Part shown: positions 1 through 5,895 of the stretch, one piece after another
Layout: each line of letters begins with the position of its first letter
Numbering within the stretch: the stretch's first letter is position 1
Source: Candidatus Nealsoniibacteriota bacterium
Lineage (GTDB): Bacteria > Patescibacteriota > Minisyncoccia > Minisyncoccales > PWPS01
Assembly (NCBI GenBank): GCA_003557065.1
Contig: PWPS01000049.1
Span: 1-6,442 of the forward strand
Reading direction: 5' to 3'
Length of the DNA stretch: 6,442 nt
The notes under the pieces: generated by a model
The model's database searches: none
What the model was told of the DNA's origin: nothing
Seen by the model: only the letters and a program-made list of their open reading frames with translations
Translations under genes and position numbers: made by a program

Positions 1-842
1 TAGAAAGGAATAAGCTCTTCGGATAAAAGATACCCCAAGAGATGAACGTTGCCAAGATTCTTTTTGGCGATTATATTTTCTAAATCTTTTCTTTTCGGTC
101 CTTCTCCGGCAATAAATATCTCTCCATCTATCTTATCGGCCGCATCCACCAAATATTCCATTCCTTTTTCCGGACTTAGTCTTCCTGCGAAAAAGACTAC
201 TTTTTTTCCTTTAAGATTATATTTCTCTTCAATGTGAGAAACATCGACGTTTTTTGGAAAGTTGGTTATATCCACTCCTCCCGGGATTATTCTTGATCTT
301 GTGGTGATATCTTCACCGAAGGCATCAAAAAAACGATCCTTGGTATCCTTGCTTACCATGGTTACCGCTTTAGCGTGTCTTATCGCATCCGCGGCCAGGG
401 GAGTATATTGTTTATTTTCCAAAGTGTTAGCCAAACAACTTCCGTGTACGGTTATGATATATTTTACATCCATCAATGCATAGATGTATCTTGCTACCCA
501 GGTTATGGGGGCAAGGTGATTGACGTGAAGGATATCTGGTTCAAAATTAAAAACCGCCTCCATGGTTGTATCCAAGTAGGCTTTATACGTTTCGGTTATT
601 TCTCTGGGAGATAATTCGGAATACCTTTTGGCTCCCTTTAATTCCGGATGACCGACAAAAACGGGTATCTGTGGTGGATCAACCCGGTATTGTTTTATTT
701 TATTTTCCAAAAATCTTCTATCTTCGGGAGCGATCACTCCTACTTCATGGCCCATATCCACATATTCTTTGACCAAATTTCTGAGATAAACCCCCGATCC
801 ATTTCCCCATAGGGGGAAGTCGTATAAGAATAAAATTTTCAT
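1..842 (-). CDS. GT4-family glycosyltransferase, N-terminal 280 residues (runs off left edge)
   Basis: Reading the minus strand from ATG 842 gives 280 codons with no stop before the window edge. The product looks like a GT-B fold, retaining GT4 (group 1) glycosyltransferase, which moves a sugar from an activated nucleotide-sugar to a glycan or lipid acceptor at the cytoplasmic side of the membrane. Visible marks are the N-terminal Rossmann start MKILFLYDFP with a Gly/Ser-rich loop (GNGSGVYL, 13-20), HVNHL (106-110), TVHGS (131-135), IPGGVD (186-191), FAGRLSPEKG (218-227) and IAGEGPKR (244-251), which opens the C-terminal nucleotide-sugar domain. The C-terminal E-x7-E motif would lie beyond the edge, so completeness cannot be judged. 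There is no Shine-Dalgarno sequence before the ATG. It is divergent from dnaG, with its own promoter at 916-944. Sugar and acceptor are unknown. The family call is secure. Confidence 0.93.
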   Translation of the reverse strand, partial: MKILFLYDFPLWGNGSGVYLRNLVKEYVDMGHEVGVIAPEDRRFLENKIKQYRVDPPQIPVFVGHPELKGAKRYSELSPREITETYKAYLDTTMEAVFNFEPDILHVNHLAPITWVARYIYALMDVKYIITVHGSCLANTLENKQYTPLAADAIRHAKAVTMVSKDTKDRFFDAFGEDITTRSRIIPGGVDITNFPKNVDVSHIEEKYNLKGKKVVFFAGRLSPEKGMEYLVDAADKIDGEIFIAGEGPKRKDLENIIAKKNLGNVHLLGYLLSEELIPF

Positions 843-854
843 AAGACTGGTTGC

Positions 855-895
855 TTTCTTCAAAAGAGGGGGCTTTTAAGACCCCTTCGAAGAAA
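855..895 (-). promoter_or_regulatory. Stem-loop in the 5' leader of the glycosyltransferase mRNA
   Basis: TTTCTTC (855-861) is the exact reverse complement of GAAGAAA (889-895). Inside it GGGG (868-871) pairs with CCCC (882-885), joined by A-T and G.T pairs and an A-rich bulge. Read leftward, the structure lies between the predicted transcript start (about 909) and the ATG at 842, ending about 12 nt before the start codon. It therefore occupies the place where a ribosome binding site would be expected. The inner GGGG/CCCC stem is followed leftward by CTCTTTTG, a weak U-run, so attenuation is possible. No strong U-tract follows the full hairpin, so it is not an ordinary terminator. The structure is seen in the sequence; a regulatory role is inference. 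Confidence 0.45.
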
Positions 896-915
896 ACCTG
901 TACTATGTAATGGAA

Positions 916-944
916 ATTTTAGAGGAAAAAGGGTTGGTTGTCAA
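916..944 (-). promoter_or_regulatory. Sigma70-type promoter for the leftward glycosyltransferase gene
   Basis: On the minus strand a perfect -35 box TTGACA (944-939) is separated by exactly 17 bp from TAAAAT (921-916), which matches the -10 consensus at 5 of 6 positions. Transcription should begin near 909, giving a leader of about 67 nt that contains the stem-loop at 855-895. The promoter faces away from the dnaG promoter at 991-1019. Confidence 0.8.
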
Positions 945-951
945 TCCTTTT
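927..951. promoter_or_regulatory. Dyad over the -35 box of the leftward promoter (possible operator)
   Basis: AAAAGGGTTG (927-936) and CAATCCTTTT (942-951) form an inverted repeat of 10-bp arms with one G/T mismatch and a 5-bp centre. The dyad covers the -35 hexamer and part of the spacer of the glycosyltransferase promoter, a usual place for a repressor or activator site. No regulator is encoded in the window, so the binding protein is unknown. The repeat is visible; its function is inferred. Confidence 0.45.
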
Positions 952-990
952 AACTTAAAACAGTGAAAGAATGTGGTAATTTAATCGACA

Positions 991-1019
991 TTGAAAAAAT
1001 GTTACAATTTCCTTATAAT
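991..1019 (+). promoter_or_regulatory. Near-consensus sigma70-type promoter of dnaG-rpoD, giving a leaderless or nearly leaderless mRNA
   Basis: TTGAAA (991-996, 5 of 6 matches) and a perfect TATAAT (1014-1019) are separated by exactly 17 bp, with A/T-rich sequence upstream. A start of transcription about 7 bp past the -10 box falls near 1026, only a few bases before ATG 1029. The 5' leader is then zero to about four nucleotides and cannot hold a ribosome binding site. This also decides the dnaG start, because the in-frame GTG at 963 lies upstream of the promoter. Confidence 0.8.
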
Positions 1020-1028
1020 AAAAAAGAT

Positions 1029-2720
1029 ATGCCCGATAACACAATCGAGGAGATTAAATCACGACTTGATCTGGTTGAGATAGTGAAAGAATATGTTCAA
1101 CTTGAAAAAGTGGGCTCGAATATGAGAGCCCCCTGCCCTTTTCATGCTGAAAAAACTCCTTCCTTTTTTGTTTCACCGACAAGACAGACGTGGAGGTGTT
1201 TCGGAGGCTGTGGAGAGGGTGGAGATATGTTTGACTTCGTAATGAAAATGGAAGGTGTTGAGTTTATTGACGCTTTGCGTCTTCTGGCTAAAAAAGCCGG
1301 GGTTAAACTTGAGAAGAAGAGTAGAGAAGAGAGGGGTGAAAGAGAAAAGCTTTATGAATTATATGAACTGGCAGTTCAGTTTTACGAGAAGCAGCTGCAA
1401 GCCTCAAGAAAGGGAAAAAGAGCAAAGAACTATCTTATTGAAAGAGGAATATCATCCGAAAGCATAAAGACGTGGAGATTGGGCTATAGCCCCGATTCCT
1501 GGCAATCTTTATCCGAGTTCCTTATCTCCAAAGGATATAGAAGGCAAGAGGTAATAAAATCGGGACTGGCGATAAAAAAGGATGACCATTCCTATGATCG
1601 CTTTCGAGGCAGGATAATGTTTCCGATAATGAACACGGCATCCAGTCCCATCGCTTTTGGAGGGAGGGTTTTTGAGGGGGATGATAAGACCGCAAAGTAT
1701 TTAAATAGTCCTCAGACTCCTCTCTATGACAAAAGTAAAGTTCTTTATGGTCTGGATAAGGCTAAAATGGAAATAAGAAGGCACGGATTTTGTATTTTGG
1801 TCGAGGGCTACACCGATGTTATAATGTCTTCTCAAATGGGACATGGTAATGTAATTTCCACTTCGGGAACCGCTCTTACCGATCAGCAACTTAATATTCT
1901 GCAAAGATATACAAAGAATATCTACACCGCTTTCGACATGGATAGTGCCGGCGCCTCGGCGACCAAGAAGGGGATAGAAATGGCCAGAAAAAAAGACTTT
2001 GACGTAAAGGTTATAGATTTACCGGAAGGAAAAGATCCGGCCGACCTGATCAAAGAGGATCCGGAGAAATGGAAAAAGGCAGTCGAAGAAGTTGAAAACA
2101 TAATGGAATTTTATTTCAAAGCCGCTTTTCGGGGTAAGAATCCCACCGAGCCCAAAGATAAAAAAGAAATAGCGATTGAATTGTTGCCGCTAATAAAAAG
2201 AATCCCCAATAGCATCGAAAGATCTCACTGGATCAAAAAACTTGCTGAGGAAATCAATGTGAATGAAAAGGCGATTGTCGATCAGCTTGCAAAAACGGAA
2301 AGCAAAGAAAAAAAAGAAAATATAAAAAGTGGAGAGGTTAAAAGTGAAAGAAAAAGCAGAAAAGAGATTTTGGAAGAAAGAATATTATCGATAGCGGCCA
2401 AGAAGCCGGAAATGATAGAAAAAATCGAAAATGTTACGCTATCCCCCTTTTCTCAGGACATAATAAATGCTTTGAAGACGGGAAAAGAGAATCAACTGAA
2501 GGAAAAGGTGGACTATTTTGCACTGAGGCCGATAGAAGCGGAAGATTACGAAAAGGAAATGGATAGCTGTATAAGGGAGATAAAAAAAGAAAATATAAAA
2601 AAAGAGCTTAGGGAAGCTCATCTGAAGATAAAAAAGGCGGAAAAAGATAAAAATAAGAAAGAATTGAAAGTTTTAACCGAAGAGGTTTATGAACTTTCTA
2701 AAAAACTTCAAGAGTTCTAA
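1029..2720 (+). CDS. dnaG: DNA primase DnaG
   Basis: DnaG makes the short RNA primers for DNA replication and works with the replicative helicase at the fork. From ATG 1029 the product is 563 residues, close to the usual 580-600. An N-terminal zinc ribbon has ligands C36, H39, C57 and C61. The polymerase core follows, with RFRGRIMFPI (191-200) and the TOPRIM signature: VEGYTD with E259, FDMDSAG with D303 and D305, and KDPADL with D336. A Lys/Glu-rich linker (about 421-447) leads into a helical, coiled-coil-prone C-terminal region (about 448-563), where the helicase-binding domain should lie. I prefer ATG 1029 to GTG 963 because family homology begins here and the promoter lies between them. 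The zinc ribbon reads C-x2-H-x17-C-x3-C, with one extra Gly compared with the common C-x2-C. rpoD follows after 2 bp, so the two are co-transcribed. Confidence 0.98.
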   Translation: MPDNTIEEIKSRLDLVEIVKEYVQLEKVGSNMRAPCPFHAEKTPSFFVSPTRQTWRCFGGCGEGGDMFDFVMKMEGVEFIDALRLLAKKAGVKLEKKSREERGEREKLYELYELAVQFYEKQLQASRKGKRAKNYLIERGISSESIKTWRLGYSPDSWQSLSEFLISKGYRRQEVIKSGLAIKKDDHSYDRFRGRIMFPIMNTASSPIAFGGRVFEGDDKTAKYLNSPQTPLYDKSKVLYGLDKAKMEIRRHGFCILVEGYTDVIMSSQMGHGNVISTSGTALTDQQLNILQRYTKNIYTAFDMDSAGASATKKGIEMARKKDFDVKVIDLPEGKDPADLIKEDPEKWKKAVEEVENIMEFYFKAAFRGKNPTEPKDKKEIAIELLPLIKRIPNSIERSHWIKKLAEEINVNEKAIVDQLAKTESKEKKENIKSGEVKSERKSRKEILEERILSIAAKKPEMIEKIENVTLSPFSQDIINALKTGKENQLKEKVDYFALRPIEAEDYEKEMDSCIREIKKENIKKELREAHLKIKKAEKDKNKKELKVLTEEVYELSKKLQEF

Positions 2721-2722
2721 AA

Positions 2723-3793
2723 ATGACTAAAAAAACCAACAAAAAAATACCGAAAAAGATGAGGGAGCTTATGAAGATGGGCAGGAACAGGGGCAGAGTT
2801 CTTTATCACTCCGATATTTTTGAATTCTATCCGGAAGCCGAAAAAGATCCCGATAAATTGGAGAAAATAATTAAAAGGCTGGAAAAAAGTAAAATAGACG
2901 TCAAAGAAGAAAGAAGCCTTTTAGAGCCGGTGGAAGGAGACATAATGGAAGAGATAACTCCGACCAAAATAGATTCGATTCAAACTTATTTAAAGGAAAT
3001 TTCAAAAGAACCCTTACTTGATGCCGATGAAGAGATAGAATTGGCTAAGAGGATTGAAAAAGGAGACAAGGAAGCTAAAAAAAGAATGATAAGAGCGAAC
3101 TTGAGACTGGTTGTTTCTATAGCTAAAAAATATATAGGAAGATCTCCCAAACTCAGTTTTTTGGATTTGATTCAGGAGGGTAATTTGGGCCTTTTCAGAG
3201 CGGTGGAAAAATTCGATTGGAGAAGAGGATATAAATTTTCTACTTATGCCACCTGGTGGATTAGGCAATCAATCAATAGAGCTTTAGCGGATCAATCCAG
3301 AACGGTAAGGATTCCGGTGCATATGGTGGAAAAAATTTCCAAATACACCAAGATAAGAAAGGATCTGTTTCAGTCATTAGGAAGAGAGCCCACAGCAGAA
3401 GAAGTTGCTGCCGAAATGGGCCTTGAGATAGAAAAAGTCAGACACATAATAAAGATATATCAAACTGCGACATCTTTGGAGGCACCGGTGGGTGACGATG
3501 AAGATAACTCTACTCTTGCTGATTTTATTGAGGATGAAAATACGATTCCGCCTTCGGTTGATGCGGTAAGAAAGCTTTTAAAAGAAAGGCTGGATGAGAT
3601 AATGGAAGACTTGGATGAGAGAGAAAAGAAAATTCTTTCGATGAGATTCGGCTTGGAAGACGGAGTGACTCACACACTGGAAGAGGTCGGACAAGTTTTT
3701 GATGTCACAAGAGAAAGGATTAGACAAATCCAGGCAAAGGCCTTGGAGAAAATAAGGAAAAAAGACGATATCAAAAAGTTGAAAGGATACTGA
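2723..3793 (+). CDS. rpoD: RNA polymerase primary sigma factor RpoD (sigma70/sigmaA)
   Basis: This is the housekeeping sigma factor, which directs RNA polymerase to promoters. The product is 356 residues, the compact group-1 size without the long insert of E. coli sigma70. A short region 1.1-like part (about 10-62) precedes region 1.2 (82-115). Region 2 (124-200) has FLDLIQEGN, the KFSTYATWWIRQ block and RIPVHM. Region 3 (201-280) includes GREPTAEEV, and region 4 (285-346) includes the helix-turn-helix with VTRERIRQIQ. The -35 contact residues are present (R330, E331, Q335), as are the extended -10 contacts (H200, E203). Two oddities stand out: a two-residue insertion before FLDL (GRSPKLS, 139-145), and N185 where E. 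coli sigma70 has T440, a -12 contact. The gene starts 2 bp after dnaG with only a weak AAGAG (2710-2714) upstream, and it ends before the terminator at 3856-3887. Confidence 0.98.
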   Translation: MTKKTNKKIPKKMRELMKMGRNRGRVLYHSDIFEFYPEAEKDPDKLEKIIKRLEKSKIDVKEERSLLEPVEGDIMEEITPTKIDSIQTYLKEISKEPLLDADEEIELAKRIEKGDKEAKKRMIRANLRLVVSIAKKYIGRSPKLSFLDLIQEGNLGLFRAVEKFDWRRGYKFSTYATWWIRQSINRALADQSRTVRIPVHMVEKISKYTKIRKDLFQSLGREPTAEEVAAEMGLEIEKVRHIIKIYQTATSLEAPVGDDEDNSTLADFIEDENTIPPSVDAVRKLLKERLDEIMEDLDEREKKILSMRFGLEDGVTHTLEEVGQVFDVTRERIRQIQAKALEKIRKKDDIKKLKGY

Positions 3794-3818
3794 TTTTAAA
3801 ATACTCATAAGTGAGGCA

Positions 3819-3832
3819 ATTGAAGATTGAAG
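3819..3832. repeat. Short tandem repeat, two copies of ATTGAAG
   Basis: ATTGAAG occurs twice in a row in the 3' untranslated stretch between the rpoD stop and the terminator. At 2 x 7 bp in A/T-rich sequence it may be chance. No function is proposed. Confidence 0.3.
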
Positions 3833-3855
3833 TTATCACAAAGATTTTCTACGTT

Positions 3856-3887
3856 AAAAAACCGAGCTTTTTATAGCCGGTTTTTTT
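3856..3887 (+). terminator. Intrinsic terminator of the dnaG-rpoD operon
   Basis: The arms AAAAAACCG-(A)-GCT (3856-3868) and AGCCGGTTTTTT (3875-3886) form a 12-bp stem with a single bulged A and a six-base loop (TTTTAT), ending in seven T residues. It lies 63 bp past the rpoD stop and just before the permease promoter, so it insulates the two transcription units. The A-run on the left arm means it could also act leftward. Confidence 0.9.
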
Positions 3888-3911
3888 GAATTAGTAAAAA
3901 GAAAACAGCTT

Positions 3912-3920
3912 TGTTATAAT
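3912..3920 (+). promoter_or_regulatory. Extended -10 promoter of the SLC13-type permease
   Basis: TG (3912-3913), one base, then a perfect TATAAT (3915-3920) make an extended -10 element. The best -35 candidate, TTAGTA at 3891-3896 with an 18-bp spacer, matches only 3 of 6 positions, as is common for extended -10 promoters. Transcription should start near 3927, leaving an 18-nt leader with no clear Shine-Dalgarno sequence before ATG 3945. RpoD here keeps the His/Glu pair that reads the TG. Confidence 0.75.
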
Positions 3921-3944
3921 TTTACAGCAAACTAAAAGAAATAA

Positions 3945-5726
3945 ATGTTAAATTTGGGAGAATTCGGACAGCAAGTGATTCTTTTCGGGGCAATGATTTT
4001 CGCTCTTATTTTTTGGATTACGAATAAATTGAGATATGACATAGTTGCACTTTTGGCCCTTGGCATAATAATCCTTGGAGGAGTCGTTCCTTTTGAAAGA
4101 GCCTTTCTCGGGTTTGCCGATCCGGTGGTTATAATCGTCGCCTCCGTTCTTGTTATAAGTAAGGGTATTACGAATACCAAATTGATAGATATAATATTGC
4201 ATAAACTTCCGATCAGAGAAAGAAGTGTTTGGGTTCAGATCGGAGTTTTAAGCTTGTTAACCGCTTTCATATCCACCTTTATTTACAACGCGGGAGCCTT
4301 GACTCTTATAATGCCTTTGGCGATTTCGATTGCAAGAAAAAAGGAGGTTTCAACCGCCTATTATTTGATGCCGATAGCCTTTTCAGCTCATATGGGAGGA
4401 TTTCTTACACTGATTGGGAATGCTCCTAATATTATAGTTTCTTCTTTCAGAATTGATCATGTCGGTGAGCCGTTTCATATGTTTGATTTCGGAAGAGTGG
4501 GGTTGTTGGTTGTTTTGGCGGCCATAATATTTATTTCTTTGATTGGGTGGAGACTGATTCCCAAAAAAAGAAAGGGAGAAGTGGAGAAAGAAGTCGGAAA
4601 GATAGAGAATTACACTTCAGAGCTTTTAGTTCCAGAAAAATCGGATTTTATCGGTAATACGATAGGCAAGCTGAAAGAGAAAGTAAAAGAAGATTTTTGT
4701 GTAACGACAATAATCAGAAAAGGGGAAAAGATTACCGAAGTCGGTGATTTAGAAGTAATTAATGAAGAAGATTTGATATTAATTCAAGCGGATGCGGAAA
4801 CCTTGAGAAAAATGATCAATCTTACCGATTTCAAACTTAATACACCGAAAGAAGAAATGGAACGAAGTGAGAAAGGGGTTGAAATTGAGGCGATAGTGAA
4901 CCCGTCCTCCGGAATTATCGGAATACCGGTTAAACATATAAAAATGGATACCAGATATGATATTGAAGTTACAGCAATATCCAGAGGGGATCAAAAGATT
5001 ACGGAGAAGTTGAAAGACATAGAGCTTAAGGTGGGAGATGTTCTTTTTTTAAGAGGGGAAGAGGACGGCATCAATGAGTTTTTACAAACCTCAAAGCTTC
5101 TTCCTTTGGAAAAGAGGGATATAAGCCTTATTCCTCCCGCGGATATGACGATAGCCTTACTGATAATCGTTGCCTCGGTTCTTCTTGCCACTTTTCAAAT
5201 ACTGCCTACTGAAATATCCTTTTTTCTTGGCGCCCTGGCGATGGTCACGACTCAAATTCTGAACCCTAAACAAATTTATGAAAGCATTGATTGGTCAATC
5301 ATAATTATACTGGGAGCGATGATTCCATTCGGAGAGGCCATGATGACATCAGGGGCGGCGGATTCAATAGCGCAAGGATTCTTTAACGTGGCTTCCGGAG
5401 TGGAGCCGATTACCGTTTTAGGATTAGTGTTGGTGATTAGTATAATTATGTCCGATTTTGTAAATAACGTCGGTGTCGCTGTTTTAATGGCTCCGATAGC
5501 ACTACTTTTAGCTGATGGGTTGGGAGTTTCTCCCGATCCGTTCCTTATGGCTGTTGCAATAGGGGGGTCTTGCGCCTTTCTTACCCCGATAGGACATCAG
5601 GTAAATCTTCTGGTCTTGAAACCTGGAGGGTATGAATTCACCGATTATTGGAAAATGGGTCTTTGGCTTGATCTTTTGGTCTTTGTTATCGCCATCGTTC
5701 TCCTTCCGATAATGTGGCCGCTTTGA
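3945..5726 (+). CDS. SLC13-family permease with two internal RCK_C (TrkA-C-like) domains
   Basis: This is a 593-residue polytopic inner-membrane protein of the SLC13/ion transporter superfamily, probably a cation-coupled anion carrier; the substrate is unknown. The N-terminal half (about 8-205) has roughly six or seven membrane segments. A cytoplasmic insert (about 210-395) follows with two domains resembling RCK_C: one from about 226 to 295, the other from about 312 to 384 (GDVLFLRGEED, 363-373). The C-terminal half (about 400-593) repeats the membrane unit. Paired signature motifs are YNAGALTLIMP (114-124) with TLIGNAPN (155-162), and NNVGVAVLMAPIAL (507-520) with LTPIGHQVN (546-554). The layout matches bacterial SLC13 permeases with TrkA-C inserts. 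The Ser-Asn-Thr motifs of dicarboxylate carriers are replaced by YNA and NNV, so dicarboxylate transport should not be assumed. It has its own promoter and is not in the dnaG operon. Confidence 0.92.
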   Translation: MLNLGEFGQQVILFGAMIFALIFWITNKLRYDIVALLALGIIILGGVVPFERAFLGFADPVVIIVASVLVISKGITNTKLIDIILHKLPIRERSVWVQIGVLSLLTAFISTFIYNAGALTLIMPLAISIARKKEVSTAYYLMPIAFSAHMGGFLTLIGNAPNIIVSSFRIDHVGEPFHMFDFGRVGLLVVLAAIIFISLIGWRLIPKKRKGEVEKEVGKIENYTSELLVPEKSDFIGNTIGKLKEKVKEDFCVTTIIRKGEKITEVGDLEVINEEDLILIQADAETLRKMINLTDFKLNTPKEEMERSEKGVEIEAIVNPSSGIIGIPVKHIKMDTRYDIEVTAISRGDQKITEKLKDIELKVGDVLFLRGEEDGINEFLQTSKLLPLEKRDISLIPPADMTIALLIIVASVLLATFQILPTEISFFLGALAMVTTQILNPKQIYESIDWSIIIILGAMIPFGEAMMTSGAADSIAQGFFNVASGVEPITVLGLVLVISIIMSDFVNNVGVAVLMAPIALLLADGLGVSPDPFLMAVAIGGSCAFLTPIGHQVNLLVLKPGGYEFTDYWKMGLWLDLLVFVIAIVLLPIMWPL

Positions 5727-5788
5727 TGTAATTTTCGAAAATGGTCGCCTTCGTGAATTAGTCAAAAATAAAGACCTCAGTTCACGTG

Positions 5789-5816
5789 CTAAGATTTGGT
5801 TATTTTTTAGTTTTTT
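5789..5816 (+). terminator. Weak candidate terminator after the permease
   Basis: CTAAGA (5789-5794) can pair with TTTTAG (5805-5810), including one G.T pair, followed by six T residues (5811-5816). The stem is A/T-rich and its loop is ten bases, so stability is low. It is the best intrinsic terminator candidate close to the permease stop. Confidence 0.3.
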
Positions 5817-5836
5817 GGTTTTGGTGATTGTTTTTA

Positions 5837-5895
5837 AGCAGGACCCACATCAAGGGTAAAGGATGTGAGGGAGCTAATAATAAGGTGCTTATTAT
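5837..5895. other. Two adjacent stem-loops, possible structured RNA
   Basis: CACATC (5846-5851) pairs with GATGTG (5862-5867) across a ten-base purine-rich loop. CC/GG pairs flank it past a bulged A, and AGC (5837-5839) with GCT (5873-5875) could close it. Immediately after, ATAATAAG (5877-5884) pairs perfectly with CTTATTAT (5888-5895) around GTG, followed rightward by a run of five T residues (5899-5903). I do not recognise a known RNA family. Either strand could be transcribed, and overlap with the decayed pilin region is possible. Confidence 0.35.

Noticed and set aside
49..772. Several short rightward open frames (49-237, 262-483, 375-614, 566-772)
   Set aside because: They are antisense to the glycosyltransferase, whose conserved motifs run through the whole interval; their products are low-complexity and unlike known proteins.
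963..1028. 22-codon N-terminal extension of DnaG from GTG 963
   Set aside because: It lies upstream of and across the predicted promoter, has no ribosome binding site, and precedes the point where primase homology begins.
2664..2693. Internal rpoD promoter (TTGAAA, 18 bp, TATGAA) at the end of dnaG
   Set aside because: The -10 match is weak (4 of 6) and the position is inside conserved reading frame; the 2-bp gap already explains co-transcription.
3932..4202. Leftward open frames opposite the start of the permease
   Set aside because: They are shadows of the permease coding frame, whose membrane segments and motifs are clear.
5508..5765. Leftward 85-codon open frame overlapping the permease end
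   Set aside because: It is mostly antisense to the conserved C-terminal permease motifs and has no recognisable features of its own.
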